Source of the DNA: Mesoterricola silvestris
GTDB lineage: Bacteria; Acidobacteriota; Holophagae; Holophagales; Holophagaceae
Length of the DNA: 64,000 nucleotides
Assembly (NCBI RefSeq): GCF_030295405.1
Contig: NZ_AP027080.1
Span: 3,084,001 to 3,148,000 of the forward strand
Direction: 5' to 3'
Part shown: piece by piece, positions 8,315 to 17,131 of the stretch
Layout of the letters: each line of letters begins with the position of its first letter
Numbering within the stretch: the first letter of the stretch is position 1
Position numbers and translations under genes: made by a program
Notes under the pieces: model-generated
What the model saw: the letters and a program-made list of their open reading frames with translations, nothing else
The model's database searches: none
What the model was told of the DNA's origin: nothing

Positions 8315-9993
8315 GCGGCACCCGCTTCGGAAGGCACGGCGATGGAGACGCGGGTGAGCCGGTCGGGATCGCAGTGGACGGTGAGGCCCTGGCAGCCCCG
8401 CACCAGGGTGCGCACCCGACGGTCCACGATGCTCATGCCCAGGCCCCCTCCCCCGGGGGCCGCGGCGGCGAAGTTGCCCCCGTCGTCCTCCACGTCGATG
8501 CGCACGCAGGTCCCGTCGGGATACGCGTGGATGCGCACGGTCCCGGGCTCCAGCATCTCGGCGATGCCGTGCTTGATGGCGTTCTCCACCAGGGGCTGGA
8601 GGGTGAAGGTGGGGAGCTTGACCTGGAGGAGCCCCGGATCCACGTCGATGACCACCGTGAGCTGGTCCTCGTAGCGCGCCTTCTCGATCTCCAGGTAGGC
8701 GTTCACGTGGGCCAGTTCCTCCTGGAGCGTGGAGAGGCCGGAATTGCGCTTGAGGTTCATGCGGAAGAAGTCCGCCAGGTGGTCCAGGAGGGCCCGGGCC
8801 CGGGAGGCGTCCCGGCGCATGATGGCCTGGATCGCGGCCAGGGAGTTGAAGAGGAAGTGCGGGTTGATCTGGGCGTGGGCGAGCTTGAGCTCGGCCAGGA
8901 CGAGCAGCTCCTTCTGCTCCTGGTAGTGGGCGCGCACCAGCTGGCTGGCCAGGAGGTTCGCGAGCCCTTCGCCCAGGGTGCGGTTGATGCTGAGGAAGCG
9001 CTTGTGGGCCTTTTCGTAGAGCTTGATGGTGCCGATGACGTCCCGGCCCACCAGGAGCGGCACCACCAGGACCGAACCCAGGGGGCAGTCCTCCTGGATG
9101 CTGCAGTGGTAGGGCTCGCGCACACCGTCCAGGAAGACCACCTCCCCCGCCGCGATGGCCCTGCGGGTGGATTCGGACATGATGGGCGTGCCGGGGCGAT
9201 GGTGGTCCGAGCCGGGACCGGTGAAGGCCAGGACGCTTTCGCGGTCCGTGATGGCCACCGCGCCCACGCCGGTCTCCTCCTGGATGATGGTGGCCAGGCG
9301 CGGGGCCACCTCGGGGCTGAAGCCCTTGGCCAGCAGGTCCAGGGTGCGCTCGGCGATGCGCAGGGTGCGCCGGGTGGAGGCGTTGCCGGCCAGGTCGTAG
9401 ATGTCCCGGCGGTCCCGCAGGATGCTCATGAACAGCGCGGCCCCGCAGGAATTGGCCAGGATCATGGGGAGGCCGATGACCTTCACCAGGGCCCAGGCTT
9501 CGTGGAAGGGCCGGGCCAGCGCCAGGATGATGACCATCTGCAGAACCTCGGCCACCAGCATGGTGATCCCGGCGGTGAGGGGGCTCAGGGCCCGGTCCTG
9601 GAAGCCCGAGCGCGCGCAGTACCGGCCCACGAGGCCCCCGATGAGGCCCTCCATGGTGGTGGAGACGCCGCAGGCCACGGCCGTGAAGCCCCCGAAGGTG
9701 AAGCGGTGCAGGCCGCTCAGGAGCCCCACCGCGGTGCCCAGGAAGGGTCCGCCGATGAGCCCCGCCAGCACGGGGCCGATGGCCCGGGCATTGGCGATGG
9801 CGCCGTGGACCTTGACCCCCATGTAGGTGCCGCCCACGGAGATGAGGGTGAAGAAGATGAACAGCGCCGCCTTCTGCCCGAAGCCCAGGGGCTCGGCCTT
9901 GCGGAGCCGGTAGGCCGGGGACTTGCAGTAGACGTAGGCCACCAGGAGGAAGAAGGACACCACCTGGATGAGCGGGAACAGGAGCTTGATCAC
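8311..9993 (-). CDS. btsS: LytS-type membrane sensor histidine kinase (BtsS/YehU-like)
   Basis: The product has about 560 residues. An N-terminal 5TM_LYT membrane domain has hydrophobic helices over the first 200 residues and a conserved GPVLAGLIGG loop. A GAF-like region follows (about 210-345). The LytS-family H-box is INPHFLFNSL with His379, and the HATPase has N-box LVENAIKHGI. I choose the GTG at 9993 because GGAG lies seven bases upstream; a GTG at 10020 is in frame but has no ribosome site and would add an odd proline-rich start. It is probably the pyruvate sensor for the divergent carrier gene. Confidence 0.87.
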   Translation of the reverse strand: MIKLLFPLIQVVSFFLLVAYVYCKSPAYRLRKAEPLGFGQKAALFIFFTLISVGGTYMGVKVHGAIANARAIGPVLAGLIGGPFLGTAVGLLSGLHRFTFGGFTAVACGVSTTMEGLIGGLVGRYCARSGFQDRALSPLTAGITMLVAEVLQMVIILALARPFHEAWALVKVIGLPMILANSCGAALFMSILRDRRDIYDLAGNASTRRTLRIAERTLDLLAKGFSPEVAPRLATIIQEETGVGAVAITDRESVLAFTGPGSDHHRPGTPIMSESTRRAIAAGEVVFLDGVREPYHCSIQEDCPLGSVLVVPLLVGRDVIGTIKLYEKAHKRFLSINRTLGEGLANLLASQLVRAHYQEQKELLVLAELKLAHAQINPHFLFNSLAAIQAIMRRDASRARALLDHLADFFRMNLKRNSGLSTLQEELAHVNAYLEIEKARYEDQLTVVIDVDPGLLQVKLPTFTLQPLVENAIKHGIAEMLEPGTVRIHAYPDGTCVRIDVEDDGGNFAAAAPGGGGLGMSIVDRRVRTLVRGCQGLTVHCDPDRLTRVSIAVPSEAGAA

Positions 9994-10158
9994 GGGGAGG
10001 CTCCGCGGGGGGGGTGGCACGGATGTCGGTCAGGGCGGAAAAACGACCGGATACCCCCTCCATTTGTCGCCTGGGACCCTTGGGCGATTACCCGGCGGGG
10101 GAGCTATCCATTATGGACTGATCCATCTTCAATTCCATTCCCATAAGGAGGAGCCGAT

Positions 10159-11970
10159 ATGAATGCCTTGACCCTCGTGTTCGTTACGCTGTGCATCTTC
10201 GCACTGGCGTACCGCTATTACGGGATCTTCCTGGCCACCAAGGTCCTGAACGTGGACGCCGAGCGCGTCCCCCCCGCCATCGCCATGGCGGACGGCCACG
10301 ACTACCACAAGACGAACAAGTTCGTCCTTTTCGGCCACCATTTCGCGGCCATCGCGGCCGCTGGACCTCTCCTTGGTCCGGTCCTCGCGGCCCAGTTCGG
10401 CTGGCTCCCCGGTACCCTCTGGATCATCATCGGCTGCGTGCTGGGCGGCGCCGTGCATGACATGGTGGTGCTGTTCGCCTCCGTGCGCTACAAGGGCAAA
10501 AGCCTGGCCCACATCGCCGAAAACGAAATCGGCCGCCGGGCGGGCACCGTGGCGGGCTTCGCCATCCTGTTCATCCTCATCCTCACCCTTGCCGGTCTTT
10601 CCATCGGCGTCGTCAACGCCCTCTTCAACAGCCCCTGGGGCACCTTCACGGTGCTCATGACCATGCCCATCGCCCTCTACATGGGCATCCACATGTACAT
10701 CCTCCGCAAGGGCGACGTGATCGGCGCCAGCGTCATCGGCGTGGTGGCCCTGTTCTTCACCCTGCTGGCCGGCCCCTACGTGGCGGCCAGTCCCACCCTG
10801 TCCCACTGGCTCACCCTCACCAAGAATCAGCTGGGCATCATCATCCCCGCCTACGGCTTCATCGCCTCCGCCCTGCCCGTGTGGCTCCTGCTTTGCCCCC
10901 GGGACTACCTGTCCACCTACCTGAAGCTGGGCGTCATCATCATGCTGGTGGGCGGCATCGCCTGGGTCCACCCGAACCTCGTGAACGCCCCCGTCACGCA
11001 GTACATCCACGGCGGCGGCCCCATCATCCCCGGCACCGTCTACCCCTTCATCTTCATCACCATCGCCTGCGGCGCCCTGAGCGGCTTCCACGCCATCATC
11101 GGCACCGGCACCACCCCCAAGATGATCGCCAGCGAGAAGGACATCCTGTTCGTGGGCTACGGCGCCATGCTGGTGGAAGGCGTGGTGGCCATCATGGCCC
11201 TCATCGCGGCCAGCGTCCTGATGCCCTCCGACTACTTCGCCATCAACGCCCTGCCCAAGGCCTACGCCGCCCTGCACATGACCCCCGTCCATCTGCCCGC
11301 CCTGGGCGCGGCCGTGGGCGAGCAGCTCCAGGGCCGCCCCGGCGGCGCCGTGAGCCTGGCCGTGGGCATGTCCTACATCTTCTCCTCCATCCCCTGGATG
11401 AAGCACCTGGCGGCCTACTGGTACCACTTCGCCATCATGTTCGAGGCGGTCTTCATCCTCACCGCGGTGGACACCGGCACCCGCGTGGGCCGCTACATGC
11501 TCCAGGAGATGCTGGGCAAGGTCTGGCCCCGGTTCGACGAGAAGAAGTGGATGCCCGGCATCATCGTGACCAGCCTCCTGTTCACCGCCGCCTGGGGATA
11601 CCTGGTGTACACCGGCGACATCTCCACCATCTGGCCCCTGTTCGGCATGGCCAACCAGCTCCTGGCCACCTGCGCCCTCATCGTGGGCACCACCATGCTC
11701 ATCCGCCACGGCAAGGCCAAGTACGCCTGGACCACCGCCGTCCCCGGCCTCTTCATGGTCCCCGTCACCTTCATGGCCGGCATCCAGAACATCCTCTACA
11801 ATTACCTCCCCAAGGGCCTCTGGCTCCTGGTGACCTTCTCCGTGGTGCTCATGATCCTCATGGCCATCGTCTTCGTGGAGGCCTTCGTCCGCTGGTTCCA
11901 GCTCCTGAAGGTGCGGGACTACGTCAAGGACCGCCACGGCGTGCTGGTGCTGGCGGAGACCGAGGAATAG
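10159..11970 (+). CDS. btsT: CstA-family carrier, probably BtsT-like pyruvate/peptide symporter
   Basis: The product has 603 residues and many membrane helices. The CstA hallmarks are present: ...YRYYG near the N-terminus, then FGHHFAAIAAAGPLLGP, GAVHDM, GALSGFHAIIGTGTTPK and FGMANQLLA. A strong AAGGAGG site precedes the ATG. CstA proteins take up peptides, and the BtsT branch is a pyruvate/proton symporter. The divergent BtsS/BtsR pair points to the pyruvate branch here, although sequence alone does not separate CstA from BtsT. Transcription is probably controlled from the 165-base region shared with btsS. Confidence 0.88.
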   Translation: MNALTLVFVTLCIFALAYRYYGIFLATKVLNVDAERVPPAIAMADGHDYHKTNKFVLFGHHFAAIAAAGPLLGPVLAAQFGWLPGTLWIIIGCVLGGAVHDMVVLFASVRYKGKSLAHIAENEIGRRAGTVAGFAILFILILTLAGLSIGVVNALFNSPWGTFTVLMTMPIALYMGIHMYILRKGDVIGASVIGVVALFFTLLAGPYVAASPTLSHWLTLTKNQLGIIIPAYGFIASALPVWLLLCPRDYLSTYLKLGVIIMLVGGIAWVHPNLVNAPVTQYIHGGGPIIPGTVYPFIFITIACGALSGFHAIIGTGTTPKMIASEKDILFVGYGAMLVEGVVAIMALIAASVLMPSDYFAINALPKAYAALHMTPVHLPALGAAVGEQLQGRPGGAVSLAVGMSYIFSSIPWMKHLAAYWYHFAIMFEAVFILTAVDTGTRVGRYMLQEMLGKVWPRFDEKKWMPGIIVTSLLFTAAWGYLVYTGDISTIWPLFGMANQLLATCALIVGTTMLIRHGKAKYAWTTAVPGLFMVPVTFMAGIQNILYNYLPKGLWLLVTFSVVLMILMAIVFVEAFVRWFQLLKVRDYVKDRHGVLVLAETEE

Positions 11971-12072
11971 CCCGCACCGGGCGTTCCTGCCGGTGGCCGC
12001 AACGGTGGAGGATCCAGGTTCCCGGCCTGGCTCCGTCACACGGTGTTCCAACAGCATCCGCCGGCCCACCGT

Positions 12073-12104
12073 GAGCGCTCGCAGCAAGCATGCTGCGAGC
12101 GCTC
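12073..12104. repeat. Perfect short hairpin (14-base arms, 4-base loop)
   Basis: The arms GAGCGCTCGCAGCA and TGCTGCGAGCGCTC flank AGCA. There is no T-run on either side, so it is not a classical intrinsic terminator, although it follows the carrier gene by about 100 bases. The hairpin at 16948-16982 has a similar design, with CAGCA/TGCTG closing the loop and GCGC in the stem. The two may belong to one REP-like class. Confidence 0.65.
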
Positions 12105-12186
12105 CGCCGTATCCAGGCGGCGGATCGTGGGCTTCCCCAGGGGCAAGGGACAACGAGCCGAAGCCATGGTGTAAGCTGGGACTCCC

Positions 12187-13125
12187 ATGGACAAGCAACT
12201 ATCAAGCACCTGGAAAGTCAGCCGGAGGGCCTGGTCCCTCAGCCACGAGATGTACCGGGCCAACAAACGCAAATTCAAACGGAACCTCCGCTGGGCCGTC
12301 ACCGCGGCGGTGCGGCAGGCGGTCACGCGGCCCTGGTTCGAATTCCTGGCCACCCCCGCCATGGCCCCCTTCGTGCAGGCCAATCCCCGGCTGGCCTTCC
12401 GGCCCATGAACACCTACATGTCCAAGGCCTGGGGCTGGGAGCGGCGGGTGAAGGTGATCCTGGAGACCTATGAATTCATCAACGCCATGGACGGGATCCT
12501 CCGGGACGCCATGCTCCGGCCCGAGGGCCGGATCCTGGCCTCGGCGGATCTGGGCAAGGGGCTGGAGGCGCGGTTCCGCCTGGGCTTCGACCCCAAGTTC
12601 CGCAAGGAGGGCGAACTGTGCCTGTTCCTGGAACTGTCGGCGTACGAGGGGCCGGTGATGGGCATGGCCCTGGCCCTGGAGCACCGGGCCGACAGCCACT
12701 GGGTGGCCTACGTGGGGGCCATCCAGGGCCGCCTGGGCGGCGGGGAGGAGGTGGTGAAGGTGGCCACCAAGGCCATGCACGGCCTCCGGCCCAAGTTCCT
12801 CATGGTGTTTTTGGCCCAGGAGATGGCCCGGGCCCTGCGGGTGGGCCACCTGCTGGGGGTGGGCAACCGCATCCAGGTGTACCGGGCCAACCCGTTCCGG
12901 ATCCTCCACCCCTCCAAGGACATCCGCTTCGATTACGACGCCCTTTGGAAGGAGGCGGAGGGAGAGGAGGCCGAGGAAGGCTGGTTCCGGCTGCCCCTGC
13001 GCACCCAGCGCCGGGCGGAGGAGGACTTCCCGTCCAACAAGCGGGCCATGTACCGCAAGCGCTACGCCCTCATGGACGATCTGAGCCGCCAGATCAAGAT
13101 CCAGCTGGCGCCCTTCGGGCGGTGA
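12187..13125 (+). CDS. DUF535 (VirK/YbjX family) protein
   Basis: The 312-residue product fits the DUF535/VirK family. Recognisable features are the early ...RPWFEFL segment, the central ...LCLFLELSAYEGP..., the YVGAIQGRLGG loop and the C-terminal ...RFDYDALWKEAEG..., which corresponds to the family's F-x-YD-x-xW block. There is no clear signal peptide or transmembrane helix. Members in enterobacteria affect surface and virulence properties, but the biochemical function is unknown. The gene is monocistronic by spacing: 60 bases separate it from the next, which has its own ribosome site. Confidence 0.8.
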   Translation: MDKQLSSTWKVSRRAWSLSHEMYRANKRKFKRNLRWAVTAAVRQAVTRPWFEFLATPAMAPFVQANPRLAFRPMNTYMSKAWGWERRVKVILETYEFINAMDGILRDAMLRPEGRILASADLGKGLEARFRLGFDPKFRKEGELCLFLELSAYEGPVMGMALALEHRADSHWVAYVGAIQGRLGGGEEVVKVATKAMHGLRPKFLMVFLAQEMARALRVGHLLGVGNRIQVYRANPFRILHPSKDIRFDYDALWKEAEGEEAEEGWFRLPLRTQRRAEEDFPSNKRAMYRKRYALMDDLSRQIKIQLAPFGR

Positions 13126-13184
13126 AGATCCCTGCCCCGGGCGGGCGCGATCCCGGGCATCATGGGAAGTTCCCAAGGACCTCC

Positions 13185-14597
13185 GTGACCCTGAACCCCT
13201 CGACCACCCTCCGCGCGGCCGCCCTGGTGGCACTGGCCGGCGGCGGCGCGGCCGCCCAGGGCGTCCTCTCCCCCATCGGCACGATCCTCACGGAGCAGTC
13301 CCGCACCGCCTTCAGCGTACAGGGGGCGGGGGCCCGGGCCATGGGCCTGGGCGGGGCCTTCATCGGGGTGGCCGACGACGCCACGGCCGTCACCTTCAAC
13401 CCCGCCGGGCTGGCCCAGATGGTGAACCCGGAAATGAGCTTCGTGGGCCAGGGCGTCAACCGGCGCGGGGCCTTCCAGGACGCCCAGACCGTCTCGGGCC
13501 GGCGCACCCTCCTGGTGGACGATTCCCTGGTGTCCAACACCCGCTTCGACCCCCTCCTGCTTTCGGGGACCCTCCCCCTGCGGGTGGGCGGCAGGACCCT
13601 GGCCATCCAGCTCTCCCTGCAGCGCCTGATCCCCCTGCGGGAGGGGAATTCCCGGGACATGCAGGAGCGCCCCGAGGACGGCACGGCCCCCGTGCAGCTT
13701 CACCAGAGCATCAACCAGGCCGGCCAGATCGACCTCTACGCCTTCGCCGCGGCCTACGAAGTCTCCCAGCGGATCCTCCTGGGCGGTTCCGTGAACTACT
13801 GGCGGGGCGACTGGAACCTGGGCTCCCACAGCACCAGCACCACCGCCGGCACCACCCGTTTCGTCCACTACACCCAGGACAACCACCTGGAGGGCGCCAA
13901 CTACACCCTCGGCCTGCTCTGGCGCTGGGAGACCTGGAGCCTCGGGATCAACCGCAGCACGGCCTTCCACGGGGACTACACCTACAGCGCCTCGTACGCG
14001 TCCAGCGCCACCCCCCTCATGAGCGCCCCCCCCTACACCACGGGCCTCCACTGGCCCGCCACCACGGGCGTGGGCCTGGCCTATCGCCCCACCGACCGGT
14101 GGCTCATCGCCCTGGACGTGGTGCGGACCCCCTGGTCCGAGGCCCGGTACATGAGCGGCAGGGAGAACCTCAACGGCCTCAATTTCTTCGATATGTCCAA
14201 GGGGAACCGGACGCCGGACGCCACCCAGTTCCACCTGGGGGTGGAACGGATCCTCCTGGCCTCCTCGGGCAATGTAATCCCCCTGCGCTTCGGTTATTCC
14301 CGGGAACCCCAGCCCGTGACGGACCGCATGACCGGCCAGCAGCGGGTCATGCAGGGCCTGAGCCTCGGGTCCGGCCTGAAGCGGGGGGCCTACGGCTTCG
14401 ACCTGGCCTACCGGTACGCCTGGGGCCGGCGCCGGGCCTCCCAGTTCCTGGACGCCGACCAGCTCCTGACCAGCGTCCACAACCAGTCCCTGGGCACCGA
14501 GGCCATCACCGAACACCGCCTGGCCTTCAGCTTCATCGTCCAGTTCGACCGGCGCCCCGTGCAGGAATTCCTGCACCACCTGTTCGTGGGGGGCTGA
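13185..14597 (+). CDS. FadL/OmpP1-like outer-membrane beta-barrel protein
   Basis: The product has 470 residues from GTG 13185, preceded by AAGGA. A signal peptide (about residues 1-25, ending in GGGAAAQ) leads to the family hallmark GARAMGLGGAFIGVADD with FNPAGLA, as in FadL, TodX and PorV-type transporters of hydrophobic compounds. Alternating strands with aromatic girdles follow, and the C-terminus ends in strand-like AFSFIVQF with a short tail. Its TGA is immediately followed by the GTG of a transmembrane Ser/Thr kinase, so the two are translationally coupled. Substrate unknown. Confidence 0.83.
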   Translation: MTLNPSTTLRAAALVALAGGGAAAQGVLSPIGTILTEQSRTAFSVQGAGARAMGLGGAFIGVADDATAVTFNPAGLAQMVNPEMSFVGQGVNRRGAFQDAQTVSGRRTLLVDDSLVSNTRFDPLLLSGTLPLRVGGRTLAIQLSLQRLIPLREGNSRDMQERPEDGTAPVQLHQSINQAGQIDLYAFAAAYEVSQRILLGGSVNYWRGDWNLGSHSTSTTAGTTRFVHYTQDNHLEGANYTLGLLWRWETWSLGINRSTAFHGDYTYSASYASSATPLMSAPPYTTGLHWPATTGVGLAYRPTDRWLIALDVVRTPWSEARYMSGRENLNGLNFFDMSKGNRTPDATQFHLGVERILLASSGNVIPLRFGYSREPQPVTDRMTGQQRVMQGLSLGSGLKRGAYGFDLAYRYAWGRRRASQFLDADQLLTSVHNQSLGTEAITEHRLAFSFIVQFDRRPVQEFLHHLFVGG

Positions 14598-16109
14598 GTG
14601 CTCGCCGGCCTTATCCTGCCCGCCCTCGTCCTGGTCCAGACCCAGCCCACCTTCTACGCGGCCTGGGAGGATGGCCGGGACGCGGAGACCGCCCGGCACT
14701 TCGAGGCGGCCCTGGGGGCCTACCAACGGGCCGCGGAACTCCATCCCCGTTCGGCCGCCCAGCTCATCATCTACGGCAACAACCTGCTGCGGGGCTACTA
14801 CCCCTACACCCGCATCGCCCGATGCTGCATCGAACTGGGCCGGTGGGACGGGGCCGACCGGGCCCTGGCCCAGGCGGAACGGGAAGGGGAACCCCGGGAG
14901 GAGCGGCTGGCCCTGGCCGCCCGGGTGCACCACCCCCGCCCGGCGGAAGAGCCCCCGCCCGTCAAGGCGCCCCCGGCGACTCCGCCCCCCCGGCCCGCGG
15001 ACCCCGTGCCCGCGCCGCCCCCGGCGGTGGTCCACACCCCCGCCCCCCAGCCCATCCTCCCGGCCACCCCGGCGCCCCCCCGGGCGGAACCGGCCCCGCC
15101 CCGGGCGGAGCCCGCCCGGCCCACCCCGCAGCCCGCGCCCGCACAACCCGCCCCGGTCGCGCCCCGGGCCCCCGAAGCCCCCCCCCGCACCGGCAGCGGC
15201 GCCTACCCATGGGTCCTGGGCGGCCTGGTGGCGGCGATGGCGGCCCTCTGGCTGGCGGGGAGGCGCAAGCGGCCGGCCCTGGACGAGGCCTTCCGCCAGC
15301 CGGGTCAGGTGGGGCCCTATCGCATCGAGCGCCTCCTGGGCCGGGGGGGCTTCGCGTCCACCTATCTGGCGTTCAAGGAGGGTGACAAGCGCCCCGTGGC
15401 CCTCAAGCTCCTCCATCCCTTCCGCCAGGACGATCCGGAATTCCTGGGCCGCTTCCGGCAGGAGGCCCGCCTGGGTTCGCTCCTGGACCACCCCAACATC
15501 GTCCGCCTCCTGGACCCGGGCCCCCAGGAGGGCACCCCCTGGCTGGTCATGGAGTACGTGGAAGGCCAGCGCCTGGACGTCCTCCTAAAGGAACGTGGGC
15601 CCCTGCCCCTGGCCCGGGTGCTGGACCTGGCGCGGCAGGTGGCCTCGGCCATGGCCCACGCCCACGCCCGGGGCGTCACCCACCGGGACCTGAAGCCCGG
15701 CAATATCCTGATGCTGGGCGACCGGGTCAAGGTCATGGATTTCGGCATCGCCCGGATCCTGGATTCCGCCACCCTCACCACCACGTACGCCTTCCTGGGC
15801 ACCCCCTCGTACGCGGCCCCGGAACTGCAGCTCAAGACCCAGGTGGGCCCCGCGGCGGACCGCTACTCCCTGGGCATCATGCTCTTCGAGCTGATCAGCG
15901 GGCGGACGCCCTTCGGCGGGGAGACCCCCTTCGAGATCCTGGACCAGCACCGCAGCGCCGAACTGCCGGACCTGGCCGCCCTGCGCCCCGATGCACCGGG
16001 CCCCCTGGTGGAATTGGTGGTACGGCTCACCCGGAAGGACCCAAACGAACGTCCAAGCGACCAGGACGTGTGCGAAATTCTGGATGCCCTGGCCGGGATC
16101 CACGCTTGA
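14598..16109 (+). CDS. Transmembrane Ser/Thr protein kinase with N-terminal extracytoplasmic TPR-like region
   Basis: The product has 503 residues, starting at a GTG directly after the upstream stop. Residues 1-15 are a signal or anchor, 18-105 a TPR-like helical region, 110-198 a Pro/Ala-rich linker and 203-221 a transmembrane helix. The Hanks-type kinase domain (about 241-500) has GRGGFAS, Lys270 in VALKLL, HRDLKPGN with catalytic Asp364, DFGIAR with Asp381, and GTPSYAAPE. The order is the reverse of PknB-type kinases, where the kinase is N-terminal. The N-terminus may watch the envelope or interact with the coupled FadL-like barrel. A fully active kinase is expected because all key residues are present. 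Confidence 0.9.
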   Translation: MLAGLILPALVLVQTQPTFYAAWEDGRDAETARHFEAALGAYQRAAELHPRSAAQLIIYGNNLLRGYYPYTRIARCCIELGRWDGADRALAQAEREGEPREERLALAARVHHPRPAEEPPPVKAPPATPPPRPADPVPAPPPAVVHTPAPQPILPATPAPPRAEPAPPRAEPARPTPQPAPAQPAPVAPRAPEAPPRTGSGAYPWVLGGLVAAMAALWLAGRRKRPALDEAFRQPGQVGPYRIERLLGRGGFASTYLAFKEGDKRPVALKLLHPFRQDDPEFLGRFRQEARLGSLLDHPNIVRLLDPGPQEGTPWLVMEYVEGQRLDVLLKERGPLPLARVLDLARQVASAMAHAHARGVTHRDLKPGNILMLGDRVKVMDFGIARILDSATLTTTYAFLGTPSYAAPELQLKTQVGPAADRYSLGIMLFELISGRTPFGGETPFEILDQHRSAELPDLAALRPDAPGPLVELVVRLTRKDPNERPSDQDVCEILDALAGIHA

Positions 16110-16126
16110 AGGCGCGAACAAATCCC

Positions 16127-16154
16127 TTGACCCTGTCGGGATCCTGGTTAAATT
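16127..16154 (+). promoter_or_regulatory. Predicted sigma-70 promoter of the XRE regulator gene
   Basis: TTGACC (16127-16132) and TAAATT (16149-16154) are separated by 16 bases in a locally AT-rich stretch that stands out from the GC-rich surroundings. A start of transcription near 16161 would leave a leader of about 160 bases before the ATG at 16321. Confidence 0.5.
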
Positions 16155-16167
16155 ATCCATCGAATTA

Positions 16168-16190
16168 AATTCCGTTTTCGGAACGGAATT
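16168..16190. promoter_or_regulatory. Operator-like palindrome in the XRE leader
   Basis: AATTCCGTT and AACGGAATT flank a five-base centre as a perfect inverted repeat. It lies just downstream of the predicted promoter, where a bound repressor would block transcription, so autoregulation by the XRE protein is plausible. As RNA it would fold as a small hairpin, so an RNA role cannot be excluded. Confidence 0.45.
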
Positions 16191-16236
16191 CCTCATCGGA
16201 CAGGTATCAGACCTGCAAGTTGGAGGCGCAGATCCC

Positions 16237-16254
16237 ATCACCCCCAGGGGTGAT
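16237..16254. promoter_or_regulatory. Second inverted repeat in the XRE leader
   Basis: ATCACCCC and GGGGTGAT form a perfect eight-base stem with a two-base centre, about 65 bases before the start codon. It may be a second operator or part of a structured leader. No riboswitch class was recognised. Confidence 0.35.
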
Positions 16255-16320
16255 AGGTTCCTGCGCCCATTGTGTATTCACGCGAATCCGGATTCCGGTT
16301 CCCAATCCAGGAGGTCAGCC

Positions 16321-16770
16321 ATGACCCTCACCCCCACCGATCCCGTGCGCGACGTTCCCGGCACGATGGGCGATCGCATCAAAACCGTCCGCCGCACCTG
16401 GAAGTGGTCCCAGCAGGAGATGGCCGGGGCCCTCCGGGTGGACCAGGCTTCCATCTCCTTCTGGGAGCGGGACAAGATCCGGCCCTCGGGCTCCGCCCTC
16501 GTCGCCCTGGCCGCCCTGTTCCGCACCAGCGTGGACGCCCTGGAGGGCGGCAGCGAATTCAACATCCCCGACTCCCCGTCCGCCCCCGGCGGCGACAAGG
16601 TGGAGCGGGAATTCCCCCGCAGCGTCTGCCTCCCCATGGGCGACAGGGAAAAAGTGATGGTGGTGGATCTCGCGGACGGCTCCTCCAAGGGCGACCCGGT
16701 TTCCGAGGCCATGATGACCCTCGCCATGGGCGTCAAGGCCAATCGCCGGGTATGGGTCGTCATCGAATAG
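16321..16770 (+). CDS. XRE-family (Cro/CI-type) transcriptional regulator
   Basis: The product has 149 residues from ATG 16321, preceded by AGGAG. Residues 16-70 form a helix-turn-helix of the XRE type (GDRIKTVRRTWKWSQQEMA, then QASISFWERDKIRPSG). The C-terminal half (about 90-149) contains VMVVDLADGSSKGDP and ends in NRRVWVVIE; I recognise no family for it. The gene has its own promoter-like sequence, two palindromes in the leader and a strong terminator hairpin, so it is a single-gene unit. Target genes are unknown; the palindrome suggests self-control. Confidence 0.82.
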   Translation: MTLTPTDPVRDVPGTMGDRIKTVRRTWKWSQQEMAGALRVDQASISFWERDKIRPSGSALVALAALFRTSVDALEGGSEFNIPDSPSAPGGDKVEREFPRSVCLPMGDREKVMVVDLADGSSKGDPVSEAMMTLAMGVKANRRVWVVIE

Positions 16771-16774
16771 AAGC

Positions 16775-16825
16775 CCAAAACGCAGCGAGGGCCCCCGGCT
16801 TCCGGGGGCCCTCGCTGCGTTTTGG
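16775..16825 (+). terminator. Strong intrinsic terminator hairpin
   Basis: The two 24-base arms (16775-16798 and 16802-16825) are perfectly complementary around a three-base loop. Because the arms begin with CCAAAACGC and end with GCGTTTTGG, the structure offers a T-tract in both directions. It begins five bases after the XRE stop codon. Confidence 0.85.
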
Positions 16826-16947
16826 ACACCCCCGCCCGCCCAATCCTGCCCTCCCGATTCCGCCCAATGCAACTCGGGCCTCCCTCCAGCGCCGAGCGAG
16901 AACGAAGCGCACCCCACTCCCCCTCCACCCGCCGTCCATGGATCACG

Positions 16948-16982
16948 GGTAGCGCCAGCAGCAGCTTGCTGCTGGCGCTACC
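16948..16982. repeat. Perfect short hairpin (16-base arms, 3-base loop)
   Basis: GGTAGCGCCAGCAGCA is followed by GCT and its exact complement. Its design resembles the hairpin at 12073-12104 (CAGCA/TGCTG closing pairs, GCGC stem). It stands alone in a 400-base gap, away from any stop codon, so a REP-like repeat is more likely than a terminator. Confidence 0.65.
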
Positions 16983-17131
16983 GATGGGTCGGGGCCTCAG
17001 GTTGGGACCGGTGTGGGTCGCGCCCCCACGTTGGAACCCGGCCGAAGGAGCGGCAGCCCCCGGCAGGGCAAGCCCGGCCCGGCCGACCGGACCCAACCGC
17101 CAAGAGCCCCCCAAAAATTCCCGCAGAGGTG

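Noticed and set aside
11990-12070. Possible tRNA-like fold after the carrier gene
   Set aside because: A GGTTC-like stretch is present, but there is no acceptor stem, anticodon arm or CCA context that pairs.
16110-16320. Riboswitch in the XRE leader
   Set aside because: The two hairpins are simple and separate; no known riboswitch core or adjoining metabolic gene was seen, so operators are the simpler reading.
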